Counted from the stretch's first letter, positions 1-9,701 are shown. The stretch: 42,353 nucleotides of DNA from Treponema sp. UBA3649 (GCA_002373325.1 DFKI01000009.1:1-42353); one strand, 5' to 3'. The notes: generated from the sequence alone by a model not told the origin. Numbers and translations: made by a program.

Positions 1-490
1 CGGCAGGAGTCAAAGTCTTGTGGTTTACATTGTAAACGATTGTGGGCAGGTCGTTTCCGGCAGGAGCGGAGATAACAACCTTGCGGGCACCAGCGTCGAT
101 GTGAGCCTGGCTCTTTGCCTTTGAGACATAGAATCCTGTGCACTCAAGAACTACGTCAACCTTCAGCTCTCCCCAAGGAAGCTCAGCTGCGTTGGGCTTT
201 GCATAGATTGTGATTTCTTTTCCATCAACTGTGATAGAACCAGGAACCTTTACAGTCTTTCCATCGTCCGCAAGAACAGCGTCCTTGTAAGAAACAGTGT
301 GCTTTCCTTCACCGATGCGGCCCATGTATCCGCCCTGAGCTGTGTCATACTTCAAGAGGTGAGCAAGCATCTTCGGGCTTGTCAGGTCGTTGATAGCAAC
401 AACTTCATATCCTTTTGCGTCAAACATCTGACGGAAAGCCAAGCGACCAATGCGGCCGAATCCATTAATAGCAACTCTTACATCTGCCAT
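1..490 (-). CDS. gap: Glyceraldehyde-3-phosphate dehydrogenase, N-terminal part
   Basis: Glycolytic enzyme that oxidises glyceraldehyde 3-phosphate with NAD and phosphate in the cytoplasm. The gene runs off the left edge, so only about 163 N-terminal residues are visible. They begin MADVRVAINGFGRIGR, the classic Rossmann dinucleotide-binding start, followed by AINDL, where the acidic residue contacts the NAD ribose, and then ECTGFY and SAPAGNDLP, all standard GAPDH landmarks. The window ends just before the catalytic cysteine (S-C-T-T-N) segment, so the active site cannot be checked. The start is chosen because an AGGAG lies at 501-505, correctly spaced upstream of the ATG. A sigma70-like promoter precedes it. 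The identification is firm. Confidence 0.97.
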   Translation of the reverse strand, partial: MADVRVAINGFGRIGRLAFRQMFDAKGYEVVAINDLTSPKMLAHLLKYDTAQGGYMGRIGEGKHTVSYKDAVLADDGKTVKVPGSITVDGKEITIYAKPNAAELPWGELKVDVVLECTGFYVSKAKSQAHIDAGARKVVISAPAGNDLPTIVYNVNHKTLTPA

Positions 491-526
491 AATATTACAA
501 CTCCTGTATAGAAGAATTTCTACTAT

Positions 527-555
527 ATAATAATGCTTTTTTTCAAATAATTCAA
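527..555 (-). promoter_or_regulatory. Sigma70-like promoter for gap
   Basis: On the minus strand TTGAAT (550-555) and TATTAT (527-532) are separated by exactly 17 bases and point at gap, leaving a 5' leader of about 30 bases. The match is good for a vegetative promoter of a highly expressed glycolytic gene. Confidence 0.65.
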
Positions 556-593
556 TAGGAAACTAAGAAAAACGCATAAATATTCAGGGCCCC

Positions 594-3593
594 CTATTTT
601 ACCCTGACATCCGACATTGCCGTGGTACCGTCAATAAAGTGCATTATGACAGTATAATAGCTTCCAGAGGGAACCTCATCCAGATTTTCAGAGGAATATG
701 TGAACGAAGAATTTTTCTGCACAATACCAGTTTCAATTCCTCCAAAAAGCCAGTCGCTCAAATTATCACCAAGATTCACGGAACTGTAGAATGTATGCAC
801 AAGTACGGGCTTATCCGTAAAAACCTCAAGGCCAAGTTTTCCCTCCACAAAGTTTTTCTGATTGCAGGTCTCACCGGAGATATAGCTGTTGGGATAGAGA
901 TAAACCGGATTGTAAAGCGAGTAAGAATCCTGGTCGGAATCGTATACCCACGGCTGGATGCGGATAAAGGAGCTTTTTTCAGACTCAGAAAGTCCCCTGC
1001 TTGTAGGTGTCATAAGTGATAATAAACAAATGTCAGAGTTATCACCAGAACCGGCAGTCATAGTAAAATATTTTATATCCGTACCCGAGCCATTGGACGC
1101 AAGTTTTTCTGTAAAAGCCCATGAAGCCGTCTCAGGATTAAAATATTCAAACGTTACGAAAGGTCTTGTCGTCGAAATTTTCGGCACCCTTACGAAAAGA
1201 CCGTTGGCTCCAAGTCTAGACTCATAAAAAATATAAGCGTCGCGGTTGTTTCTAGAAATCTTGCTGTCAAACCTCTTTTCCAGATAGTTTCCGTTTATGT
1301 CATCCACGCGGATATAGAGATAATTGCCCAAAAGTCCGTCGAATGGAATTTCAAGAGCCTTCGTCCACGGATGATTTTTTACCCTTATGCGCTCAGAGTT
1401 CCAGTCGATTTTTCCTTCCATATTAATCTCATTCAAGAAAGTGTACTTGACGGGAACCTTTCCGCTTATTCTGAGGACACCGGTTCCTGGAGTATTACCA
1501 TCTGAGTTATCCGTAAAAATCGTGGAGTATGAAGCACCTGACTGAGGAGCCGGAGTCGCAAAGCGGATGAAATTTGGACTGATATATGAAAGCTTGCTCA
1601 GGTCCGCCTCGGGGGGAACATTCTCCTGCGCAAGTGTGTAGCGGGATAAAGATGTCCGAGCACTTTCGCCTTCAGAATTATAGGCCTCAATCCGAAAGCC
1701 GTAATTTGTTTTATGACTCGAGATTTCAAAATCGAAATTTGAAGAATATCCTCCGCCTATGACAGAGGCAGTGGAAATAGGACTGTCAAACATAAAGTAG
1801 TTCACGGCATAAGAAAGCGACGGATTTGGAACAAAATCCTCTGGCAGGCTTACGTGCACTATGATTTTTCCAGAATTAGGCTCTCCGGCAGAGCTGCTTA
1901 CGGAAAAAGAGGTCGGAAGATCTTCTGCGGTAGGCTCCGCGACATGAGGACGCTCCACACCCTTGTAAATCTTTATGGAATTTCCGTCACAGGAGGAAAA
2001 TACAGGTGTAAATGAGTCCCCAGATCCAAATCCAGCTACGGCACTGCAGGAAATCTCATAAATACCATTGGGGAGAGATGAAATGGATTTTGTGACATCG
2101 GAACTGCCGTTGTTGTAGCAAATGGAGGAAATTGTAATGCAGCTGTAGTTAATCAAATTGGCAGAGGAAATCAGATTTTCTGACATATTCCCAAGCTCAT
2201 GGACATTTCCGTCAGGAGCCGTGTACTTTACGCTCAGTCTGAAATACCAGGAAGAATCTCCATCAAAAAACTTCCCGTAAGGTTCATTTACATATAGTGT
2301 CAATGAGTCGCCGGAAGTGGATTCAACAAAGTTAAATATCTCCACGGATTTTGGAATGGTATACACCGATGTGCAGACATTTCCCACCTCATCCATGAAT
2401 TCCACGGACATGTAGCCGACTTTCTTTGTGTCAGCCGAAAATACAATCGGATAAGAGTCAGACTCAAGCCCGATGCTTTCCACGGGAGCAAGATTCTTTT
2501 TATCATATCCAAAGGATGCGGAACGAATTTTCACTTTCTCTGATGTGTGAGATTCAGAATCAGTTTGGAAAAGACTCTTGTAATATAAATTTCCGTCCAT
2601 GTCCTTTACAAAATAAGAAGCCGCAGCATTTTCTGCCAGAGGAACCGTATATTTATAAATGCTTGTATTTTCCCCACAGCGTTTAAAACTCATATCAGTA
2701 GGATAAGCCTTGACAGAAAGCTCAGTATCCTTTACCACATCCGAAGTCTGGTCATAGGAAGTCTCGTTGCCAGCTCTGTCCCTGAGAGCAAAACTAAGGT
2801 TTAGGACACCATCCTCAAGAGTCTTGAAATTCACTTTGAAGGCTCCCTTTAATGATGTTGAGGATGCCGGATTGATGATTCCGCTTGAAATCTCGCCGCT
2901 GCTCGACACTTCTGTTCCGTTCTTCTGCCTGATGAATTTTTCCTTTACAATCAGTTCTGAAACACCGCTTGAGTCATCGTCTCCCTCCACGTAAATCCAA
3001 ATGCAGTTTACATGGTGACTTCGGATATTTGCCGAAACGACAACGGAATCCCCGTCATAATTATCTTTGTCCGCATAATCCACAAAGGACTCGAAGCTGA
3101 TTAAATTGGTTCCGTTCAAGGCATCCTCTTCCGTCTTCGCAAGTCTGAGGGTCTTAAACTCCGGCGGGACACTTTCGCTCGGAAGATAGCAGTTTGGTTT
3201 TACGACAAGACCTTCCGCTCCATGAATCAGTTTTGCGTCCACAGTATATTTTGAAGAGCTCACGGACTCATTCGAAAATTCAAAGGCGTCCTCAAGGATT
3301 TTTCCAGTGCCGTCACAACAGACCCATGCGTTGAAAATGCATCCCTGACTCTTGTCGAATTCTATCGTGACGGAATCACCCTCCGCCATATTCATTTCCT
3401 GAGGATAAACCACACCGAAGTCGCTTGATCCCGGGGAAAACCTGATCCGATATTTCTCCGCCTTCGCATGTGCAATCATCTCTTCCATCTGATTTTTTAT
3501 GTCACCGCCCTGCAGAAAATTCTGGCATGAAGAAAACAAAACGGCAAGCCCCATCGCAATAAAAAACACAAGAGAAAAATGGTTCCTACGCAT
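594..3593 (-). CDS. Large surface/periplasmic lipoprotein with Ig-like regions
   Basis: A 999-residue exported protein of unknown function. The N-terminus has a positively charged start, a hydrophobic stretch and a lipobox-like LFSSC, so Cys23 is the probable lipidation site. The rest is rich in Ser, Thr, Asn and aromatic residues with alternating hydrophobic patterns typical of stacked beta-sandwich domains. One segment reads like a bacterial Ig-like domain (ALRDRAGNET, near residue 270), and similar V-D-x-x-G-N motifs recur near residues 395-405 and 780, as in other treponemal giant lipoproteins. The ATG is preceded by a strong AGGAGG. It sits alone, divergent from the GH5 gene and upstream of gap on the same strand. 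No catalytic motif is seen; adhesion or envelope structure is a guess. Confidence 0.85.
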   Translation of the reverse strand: MRRNHFSLVFFIAMGLAVLFSSCQNFLQGGDIKNQMEEMIAHAKAEKYRIRFSPGSSDFGVVYPQEMNMAEGDSVTIEFDKSQGCIFNAWVCCDGTGKILEDAFEFSNESVSSSKYTVDAKLIHGAEGLVVKPNCYLPSESVPPEFKTLRLAKTEEDALNGTNLISFESFVDYADKDNYDGDSVVVSANIRSHHVNCIWIYVEGDDDSSGVSELIVKEKFIRQKNGTEVSSSGEISSGIINPASSTSLKGAFKVNFKTLEDGVLNLSFALRDRAGNETSYDQTSDVVKDTELSVKAYPTDMSFKRCGENTSIYKYTVPLAENAAASYFVKDMDGNLYYKSLFQTDSESHTSEKVKIRSASFGYDKKNLAPVESIGLESDSYPIVFSADTKKVGYMSVEFMDEVGNVCTSVYTIPKSVEIFNFVESTSGDSLTLYVNEPYGKFFDGDSSWYFRLSVKYTAPDGNVHELGNMSENLISSANLINYSCITISSICYNNGSSDVTKSISSLPNGIYEISCSAVAGFGSGDSFTPVFSSCDGNSIKIYKGVERPHVAEPTAEDLPTSFSVSSSAGEPNSGKIIVHVSLPEDFVPNPSLSYAVNYFMFDSPISTASVIGGGYSSNFDFEISSHKTNYGFRIEAYNSEGESARTSLSRYTLAQENVPPEADLSKLSYISPNFIRFATPAPQSGASYSTIFTDNSDGNTPGTGVLRISGKVPVKYTFLNEINMEGKIDWNSERIRVKNHPWTKALEIPFDGLLGNYLYIRVDDINGNYLEKRFDSKISRNNRDAYIFYESRLGANGLFVRVPKISTTRPFVTFEYFNPETASWAFTEKLASNGSGTDIKYFTMTAGSGDNSDICLLSLMTPTSRGLSESEKSSFIRIQPWVYDSDQDSYSLYNPVYLYPNSYISGETCNQKNFVEGKLGLEVFTDKPVLVHTFYSSVNLGDNLSDWLFGGIETGIVQKNSSFTYSSENLDEVPSGSYYTVIMHFIDGTTAMSDVRVK

Positions 3594-3744
3594 ACCGTAC
3601 CTCCTAAATAAAACTCTAGCACAGTTTAACCTGTGTGTCCATAGACGCCGCCTTGACTGAAAGCCACATCTTCTTATATATTTAGCGCATGACCGAGATT
3701 TTGATAGGCATGGGCGGAGGCTTTAAAGACCACGGACAATCACC

Positions 3745-3773
3745 TTGCTTTTTATGGCTAAGTAATGTATAAT
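3745..3773 (+). promoter_or_regulatory. Promoter for GH5 gene, predicting a leaderless mRNA
   Basis: TTGCTT (3745-3750) and a perfect TATAAT (3768-3773) are 17 bases apart. The expected transcription start falls at about 3780-3781, which is the first base of the GH5 ATG. No Shine-Dalgarno sequence lies in between, because the spacer is only TTTTTCC. Leaderless translation is therefore predicted. Confidence 0.6.
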
Positions 3774-3780
3774 TTTTTCC

Positions 3781-4788
3781 ATGAAGATTTTTATAAAAAA
3801 AGCGGCAATCATTTTGTCGGCATTTCTTGTTTTGATTTCGGTTTCCTCCTGCTCAAACGGGACCAGAAAAATTTACAATGACTCAAAGACACCTGTGGAG
3901 CGTTACGGTGCGTTGAGCGTTGAGAAAATCCATCTCTGCGACTCAAGCGGAAAACCCGTGCAGCTTTGCGGAATGAGCTCACATGGCCTGCAATGGTACG
4001 GAAAATATGCGAACAAAGACGTGATCAAGTGGCTCCGTGATGACTGGAACGCGGATTTATGGAGGGCAGCCCTTTACACAACCCAGGTCGGCTCCAACTT
4101 CAGCAAGGTGATTGATTCCATTGAGGCGGCGAAAGAGCTGGGGATGTACGTAATAGTTGACTGGCATGTGATTGACGAGCATGATCCTTTGGTATACGCG
4201 AACAGGGCCGAGGAGTTTTTTGAGAAAATCGCATCCACATACGCCGACTGCCCGAACATTATCTATGAAATCTGCAACGAGCCCAACGGAGATAAAGTCA
4301 CTTGGGAAGGAAACATCAAGCCATACGCCGAAAGAATCATCCCGATAATCAGAAAGCACTGCGACAACGTGATTGTGGTGGGAACCCCGGTCTGGTCAAG
4401 CGACGTGATGAGCGCGGCGGAAAGTCCGATTGAGGGACAGAAAAACATAATGTACACGGCACACTTCTACGCAGGAAGCCACGGAAAGGACAGCAGGGAC
4501 GTCATTGCGAAGGCGCTCAAAAAAGGACTTCCGATTTTCATAACCGAATGGGGAACAACACAGGCATCAGGTGACGGAGGAGTGTTCGAAAAAGAGACAC
4601 TGGAATGGACCCGCTTCATGGCAAAGAACAAAATCTCCTGGGCAAACTGGTCGGTAAACAACAAGGGAGAGGACTCCGGCGTGCTGAAATACAACAGGGA
4701 CCGCAACGCCAAGGGAGGATGGACTGAGGATGACCTGCAGCCTTCCGGAATCCTTGTGCGTAAAATCCTTCGCGGGGAAATCAAATAG
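3781..4788 (+). CDS. GH5 family endoglucanase (cellulase) lipoprotein
   Basis: Probable beta-1,4-glucanase anchored as a lipoprotein. Residues 1-24 form a lipoprotein signal ending in VSSC, with Cys24 as the lipidation site. The rest is a single GH5 barrel. Glu167 in EICNEPNG is the proton donor, Glu256 in FITEWGT the nucleophile, and His228 in YTAHFYAG and the WHV segment near 133 are further conserved active-site residues. The sequence resembles subfamily GH5_2 (Bacillus-type endoglucanase). At 335 residues it is a bare catalytic domain with no carbohydrate-binding module. It fits a fibre-degrading gut lifestyle. The 3' end overlaps the end of convergent sbcC by 8 bases. Substrate is inferred from family membership only. 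Confidence 0.93.
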   Translation: MKIFIKKAAIILSAFLVLISVSSCSNGTRKIYNDSKTPVERYGALSVEKIHLCDSSGKPVQLCGMSSHGLQWYGKYANKDVIKWLRDDWNADLWRAALYTTQVGSNFSKVIDSIEAAKELGMYVIVDWHVIDEHDPLVYANRAEEFFEKIASTYADCPNIIYEICNEPNGDKVTWEGNIKPYAERIIPIIRKHCDNVIVVGTPVWSSDVMSAAESPIEGQKNIMYTAHFYAGSHGKDSRDVIAKALKKGLPIFITEWGTTQASGDGGVFEKETLEWTRFMAKNKISWANWSVNNKGEDSGVLKYNRDRNAKGGWTEDDLQPSGILVRKILRGEIK

Positions 4789-7700
4789 GAACTCTGCTTA
4801 CACCGGGTCCGCTCAGCTCGCTTGTTCCAGAGATATTTTTTCTCGCCTCTATGTGCAGGGAGAATTCCCGGATTACAGAGTCAATGTGAGTGATGATTCC
4901 GAGCATCTTACCGCTGTTTTGGAGCGACTGTAAAGCAAATATAGCCTCCATCAGCGGCTCTCCGCTCAAAGTGCCGAATCCCTCGTCAAGGAAAAGGGAA
5001 TCCACCCGGACGTTTCTGCTCGCAAGCTCTGCAATTCCAAGCGCAAGGGAAAGACTGATTATGAATTTCTCACCACCGCTCATATTGTTCACCGGTCTGT
5101 CATCCTTTGAGTCCGGATAGTTCACGTCATGGATTCTGAAATCCACCTTGCCTTCAACCTGCACGAGACTGTATCTTTTGGTTATGGCCTCCACATACCT
5201 GTTCGCAATCTGAAGAAGCTGCCTGAACGCAAGAGCCTCCACGAAGACCTCAAAATCCTCGCCGGTCGCCTTATTTCCAACGAAGCGTCTCATCTCCTGC
5301 CAAAGCTCGTTTCTGGACCTTGCCTCATCGCACCTCTTCCGGATTTCCAAAGCCTTTTCTTTTTGCTCGGAGTTTCTCTCTAGGCGCGTGTTGATTCCTC
5401 CAATCAGCTCAGAATTCTCGGACTGCTGCGACTGCATAAAATCACGTTTTTCAATCAGCTCGTCCTCAGCTTTTTCCGTCCTCTTTTCCGAAATGATTTT
5501 CTCGTAATTTGAGCGGGCCGTATCAAGGGCATTTTTCGTCTCTCCGTCCCTTTTTATCAGCGAGCTCCTTTTTTCTCTCAGGGTCTCAAGCAAAGAATCA
5601 TCCATTACGCAAGAAAGGAATTCCTCCCTGGATTTGAAATCGTTCTTTGAAAGGACGCTTTTGAATCTCTCCTCGTTCTCTTCATATTGGCAGGTGAAAT
5701 TCTCAATCTCATCCCCGCAGTTTTTTATGCTCTCCTCTACAGCCGTTTTTCTAAGGAGCAGGTCATTTCTCTTTTTTTCCTTTGAGGCAAAATCATCCTT
5801 GAGTCTCCTGGATTTTTCAACGGCAAGACTTTCCGCCTCATCAGGATTTTTGTCACCGAAAAACTCATGTCTTTTTTTGCGTTCCTCATCATAACGGGAC
5901 TCCTCATCCGACTCTTTTTTCTTAGCCTCATCAAGTTGCCCGGAAAGAGAGTCAAGTTTGATTGCGTCACGTTTTGCCTCAAGACTTCCAAGCTCCTTTT
6001 CCAAATCAGATTTTCTTTCCTTTTTTTCCTTGAAAATCCCATGTCTCTCAGAAAGTTTTTTCTCAAACTCTTTCAGAACGCAAATCACATTCAGACTGTC
6101 AGGCTCCAATGAAGGAAGCTTCATGCCCCAGGGTGAAATCAACGCGTCAATCTCCAAAGTCTCTGCGGAAAGTTTTTCCCTCCTCTCACGAGCCTCATCC
6201 TCAAGCTGTGAGTTCTTCTCTTTCAAAGCGTCAATCTCCACGGAAAGACTGCCTATGTTTTTCTCCGCCTCCTCAATCTTTTTGTTGAGACCAGAAATGT
6301 CCAGCGCAAGATTCTGCGTCTTTGAGTCCATTGATTTTTCATCCCGCGTGTGCTCCAGAACAGGATGCCCGGTGGATCCGCATACGGGACAAGGCTTTCC
6401 CTCCGAAAGATGACTTCGCAAAATGACTGCGACGGAAAGAAATTCCGTGCTCACAAGTTCCTTCAAACGGCTTTGGAGGGAATCAAATTCTTTTTTTTCT
6501 TTCTCAAGATTCTCAGATTTTTTTTCGACGAGCGAAGTGTTTTTTGAAATCATGCCGGATTTTTTCTCAATCTCAGAGAGCAGCTCCGAAATGATTTTTT
6601 CCTTCGACTCAAGTTTTATGAGAAGTTCCCCGAGATTTTCATCGCCCGCGTTTTCATCCAGATACGAGCCGACTTTCTCAACCTCAGATTTGATTTCCTT
6701 AATCTGCATGAGATATTTCTCCAGGGATTTTTTCTCTTCGTCAAGTCTCTGCCCCGCAATCTTCACGTTGTTTCTCGAAGCCGCAAGATTTTCCCCAAGG
6801 TGTCTCAGTTCCAAATCCATCTCGCGAACTTTCTTCCATATAATTCTGTTTTCCTCAAGTTCACTCTCAGCCGCATCCGACTCTTTTTTCGCACTCTCAC
6901 ATTCGATTTCCGAAGCCGCATGTTTTTTTGAGCACTCCTCAAGCTCCGCCTTATTTTTCTCAAGGTCCTTTTTTTTGAGCTCAAGATTTTCCCCGGTCTG
7001 TTTCAGGGCCAGATACTCAGCCTTGCATTTTTCGGCTCTCTCGGCAAGCTCCAGTTTCTCCCCGTCTTTTTTGAATGAGGAGTTCTCACCGTCAAAAATC
7101 CGTCTTTTCTCCTCGGCTTCAGAAAGCGTTTTTTTAGAGGTTCTCACGTCAGAAATCCATTTCAAGTCAAGGTTGATTTCGTCAATCTGTTTTTTGAGCT
7201 CCTTGTTTTTTGAAATCCTCTCGTCCCTGTCCTTTTCCATGGAGGAAATCTCTTCGTCGGAAAGAAGCTCCACACCGGAAAGCTCCTTCTCAATTTCCGT
7301 AAGCTCATCCCTGTATGTCTTTGCCCTCTCGCAAATCCTCCGTCCAATCTCCTTGTACTGCTCCGTTCCGTTGAGCTTGGAGAGAATCGCTGCCCTGCTT
7401 CTTTCGTCGCCCATTATGAAAGTGTCGAACTCACCCTGAGCAAGCATGATTGAGCGGCTGAACTGAGTGTAATCAAGCTGAATGATTGACGCGGTTTTCT
7501 CCTCAAATTTCTTTACGGCGATTCCACACTCCTCTTTTCCGTCAATAAGATTTTTTATCCTGCACTCAGGCTGCTGCAAGCTTCCCCCGGGATTTTTTCT
7601 TGCCCTTGCCTGATAGAATTCCGACTCAAATGTTCCGGCCCTGCACTCATAGGTGATTACAGCTCTGCAAAAAGCCGTGTGCCGAGTCATAATCTCATTT

Positions 7701-7906
7701 TCACTTTTGGAGACGTTTTTTTGCCTCGCGGTCTTTCCGTAAAGAGCAAGCGTTATGGCGTCCAGAATCGTGGTTTTTCCTGATCCCGTCTCTCCTGAAA
7801 TCACGAAGAGCCTGTGGTAGGTCTCATAATCAGGATGGGTAAAATCTATGCTCCAGTATCCTTTGAGGGAATTCAGGTTCTCCATCTCAATTTTAATTAT
7901 CCTCAT
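4781..7906 (-). CDS. sbcC: SbcC, ATPase subunit of the SbcCD nuclease
   Basis: SMC-like ATPase of the SbcCD (Mre11-Rad50 type) nuclease, which cleaves hairpins and processes DNA double-strand ends. Walker A GETGSGKTT lies at residues 38-46. It is followed by a long heptad-rich coiled coil with a zinc-hook CPVC near residue 505, a second coiled coil, the ABC signature MSGGEKF near 940 and Walker B LFLDEG near 970. The 1041-residue length fits the family. The frame stays open a further 10 codons upstream, but MRIIKIEMENL is the canonical N-terminus and its ATG overlaps the sbcD stop by 14 bases, so that start is used. It is co-transcribed and probably translationally coupled with sbcD. The tail overlaps the convergent GH5 gene. 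Confidence 0.97.
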   Translation of the reverse strand: MRIIKIEMENLNSLKGYWSIDFTHPDYETYHRLFVISGETGSGKTTILDAITLALYGKTARQKNVSKSENEIMTRHTAFCRAVITYECRAGTFESEFYQARARKNPGGSLQQPECRIKNLIDGKEECGIAVKKFEEKTASIIQLDYTQFSRSIMLAQGEFDTFIMGDERSRAAILSKLNGTEQYKEIGRRICERAKTYRDELTEIEKELSGVELLSDEEISSMEKDRDERISKNKELKKQIDEINLDLKWISDVRTSKKTLSEAEEKRRIFDGENSSFKKDGEKLELAERAEKCKAEYLALKQTGENLELKKKDLEKNKAELEECSKKHAASEIECESAKKESDAAESELEENRIIWKKVREMDLELRHLGENLAASRNNVKIAGQRLDEEKKSLEKYLMQIKEIKSEVEKVGSYLDENAGDENLGELLIKLESKEKIISELLSEIEKKSGMISKNTSLVEKKSENLEKEKKEFDSLQSRLKELVSTEFLSVAVILRSHLSEGKPCPVCGSTGHPVLEHTRDEKSMDSKTQNLALDISGLNKKIEEAEKNIGSLSVEIDALKEKNSQLEDEARERREKLSAETLEIDALISPWGMKLPSLEPDSLNVICVLKEFEKKLSERHGIFKEKKERKSDLEKELGSLEAKRDAIKLDSLSGQLDEAKKKESDEESRYDEERKKRHEFFGDKNPDEAESLAVEKSRRLKDDFASKEKKRNDLLLRKTAVEESIKNCGDEIENFTCQYEENEERFKSVLSKNDFKSREEFLSCVMDDSLLETLREKRSSLIKRDGETKNALDTARSNYEKIISEKRTEKAEDELIEKRDFMQSQQSENSELIGGINTRLERNSEQKEKALEIRKRCDEARSRNELWQEMRRFVGNKATGEDFEVFVEALAFRQLLQIANRYVEAITKRYSLVQVEGKVDFRIHDVNYPDSKDDRPVNNMSGGEKFIISLSLALGIAELASRNVRVDSLFLDEGFGTLSGEPLMEAIFALQSLQNSGKMLGIITHIDSVIREFSLHIEARKNISGTSELSGPGVSRVPI

Positions 7907-9212
7907 CGCCCGCACCCTCCTCGACTTCCCTCGCAACTTCCATAAAAAGCGGAAGATACTTTTTTATCCGCTCGTCCTTTTTTTTCTCAATCTCCTCGTC
8001 CGAAAGTCCCTCGGTATCAAAATCCATTTTTGAAAGAATCAGGCTGGTGAAGATTTCCTCGGGCAAAAGATTTTTTATCTCGTCGCTGTCCATGCCCTGA
8101 TAATTTTTTTCTCCAAGGGATGAGAATGTCTGAGGCTTCCTGTTAACGACCACAACTTTCTCGGGAAGATTTTTTACCGGCTCAGAAAGCGCGTCATAAA
8201 CGCTCACTCCATCCTCACGCTTGTAATAAAGCTCAAGATAAGTCGGAACATCCGCCTTGGTGATTTTTGAAAGCTCCCTGCTGATTTCTGAGATGCTTCC
8301 CGAAATTCTCCTGTAGTCGAAAAAACGCGGGACCTCTATTTTTTCCACGCTTGTTTCCTTTCCGTCCTCCACGTCAACCAGAAGGACATGCCTCGGAAGA
8401 TTCGCCTCGTCAAAACCAAGCACAAAAGGTGAGCCTGAATACCGCACCCTGGGATTTTTCGCGACCATCGTAGTGTAATGTATGTGCCCCAGAGCGACAT
8501 AGGAAAAATCATCCGGGAAAACCGCCACGTGCACGGAACCAAGATTTCCAATCACGTCGTCAATCGTTCTTCTTCCGTCATCGCATCTGATTTCCCTCTC
8601 CTGATTTTCGAACCTGCCCTCAAGATCCGAAGCATAAAGATGACCTGTCGCAATCAGCGGAAGATTTTTTTTACCACGCTTTTTTTTCGCCTCATCAAGC
8701 GCCAGGGAGTAAAGAGCGGAATATGCAAGGTCTGAAAGTTTTCCGGGCTCTGTTTTTTCCTCATGGAATTTCCTCAGCTCAATCTCCCGTGCGAAAGGAA
8801 TGGCACAGCAAAGGCCAAGAGCATTTCCACCGGAGTCCTTTATCTCAAAAACGATGTCTCCCAGATTTTCTTTCCGGATGTTTCCAAGGGAGCCCACAAC
8901 ATGAATGTCAAGAGCGTCAAGGATATCCTTTTCAGAATCAAGGAGCGCGCCTGAGTCATGGTTTCCTCCGACGATTACGACGTTCCTGCACTCTGTTCCG
9001 AGAAGGGAGGCAAGAAAACTGTTGTACTGCCTGCGTGAGACCACCGGTGGATTCGCCACGTCAAAAACATCCCCCGAGACAATCAGTGCGTCGGCTTTTG
9101 TCCTTACAATCTCATCCTTGAGCCATGAGAGAAATGAATCGAATTCCCTTGTCCTGTCTATGCCGAAAAGACCGTTCCCAAGATGCCAGTCCGCCGTGTG
9201 TATGAATCTCAT
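7893..9212 (-). CDS. sbcD: SbcD, nuclease subunit of SbcCD
   Basis: Mn-dependent exo/endonuclease of the calcineurin-like phosphoesterase superfamily, partner of SbcC. The five metal-binding motifs are visible in order: TADWHLG (Asp8, His10), SGDVFD, GGNHDSG, ATGHLY and ALGHIHYT. A C-terminal capping domain with an acidic tail (EEGAGDEDN) follows. The frame extends 17 codons upstream, but the family start is MRFIHTADWH, and AGGGG lies just upstream of that ATG, so 9212 is chosen. It is the first gene of the sbcDC operon, divergent from trxA with both promoters in the space between them. Confidence 0.97.
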   Translation of the reverse strand: MRFIHTADWHLGNGLFGIDRTREFDSFLSWLKDEIVRTKADALIVSGDVFDVANPPVVSRRQYNSFLASLLGTECRNVVIVGGNHDSGALLDSEKDILDALDIHVVGSLGNIRKENLGDIVFEIKDSGGNALGLCCAIPFAREIELRKFHEEKTEPGKLSDLAYSALYSLALDEAKKKRGKKNLPLIATGHLYASDLEGRFENQEREIRCDDGRRTIDDVIGNLGSVHVAVFPDDFSYVALGHIHYTTMVAKNPRVRYSGSPFVLGFDEANLPRHVLLVDVEDGKETSVEKIEVPRFFDYRRISGSISEISRELSKITKADVPTYLELYYKREDGVSVYDALSEPVKNLPEKVVVVNRKPQTFSSLGEKNYQGMDSDEIKNLLPEEIFTSLILSKMDFDTEGLSDEEIEKKKDERIKKYLPLFMEVAREVEEGAGDEDN

Positions 9213-9251
9213 TTGAGAGCCCCTGATTTTGATTTTTTCATTCTTTCTTCC

Positions 9252-9280
9252 AATATATAGCACAAAAAATTAAAAATCAA
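9252..9280 (-). promoter_or_regulatory. Promoter for sbcDC
   Basis: On the minus strand TTGATT (9275-9280) and TATATT (9252-9257) have a 17-base spacer and lie about 40 bases upstream of the sbcD start. Moderate consensus match. Confidence 0.5.
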
Positions 9281-9295
9281 GGTTTCAAAAAAAAC

Positions 9296-9324
9296 TTGCC
9301 GAATCAGCGCAAAAAGGTTATATT
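9296..9324 (+). promoter_or_regulatory. Promoter for trxA
   Basis: TTGCCG (9296-9301) and TATATT (9319-9324), 17-base spacer, about 50 bases before the trxA ATG. It lies back to back with the sbcDC promoter. Confidence 0.55.
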
Positions 9325-9374
9325 TTATATGAGGCTCAAAAAGGAGCTTCAACCCCCAAGCGAAGGAGGCTTTT

Positions 9375-9692
9375 ATGGCGGCAGTTGTTGTGAACAAGGA
9401 CAATTTTGAGGCAGAGGTTCTCAAGAGCGACATTCCGGTTCTCGTGGATTTTTGGGCGACATGGTGCGGTCCCTGTCAGATGATGGGTCCGGTGGTGGAA
9501 TCCCTTTCGGAGGAGCTTTCTGGAAAAGTCAAGGTCTGCAAAATCAATGTGGACGAAAACGGTGATTTGGCGAGCGAGTACGACGTGATGAGCATTCCCA
9601 ACTTCAAGCTTTTCAAGAACGGAAGCATGGCTGATGAGAGAGTCGGTGCGGTAGGTCGCGACGGACTTTTGGACATGGTTTCCAAGGCCTAA
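9375..9692 (+). CDS. trxA: Thioredoxin
   Basis: Small cytoplasmic disulfide reductase of 105 residues, full length for a thioredoxin. The redox motif WCGPC has its cysteines at positions 31 and 34, preceded by VLVDFWAT, and the cis-proline is in SIPNF. A strong GAAGGAGG ribosome binding site precedes the ATG. The DTW-domain gene starts only about 10 bases after its stop, so the two are probably co-transcribed. Confidence 0.97.
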   Translation: MAAVVVNKDNFEAEVLKSDIPVLVDFWATWCGPCQMMGPVVESLSEELSGKVKVCKINVDENGDLASEYDVMSIPNFKLFKNGSMADERVGAVGRDGLLDMVSKA

Positions 9693-9701
9693 GTCAAAGT
9701 G

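Noticed and set aside
6423..7439. A 338-codon open frame on the plus strand, Ser/Phe-rich
   Set aside because: It is the antisense of the sbcC coiled coil. The Ser/Phe composition is the mirror of Glu/Lys codons, and there is no ribosome binding site or recognisable domain.
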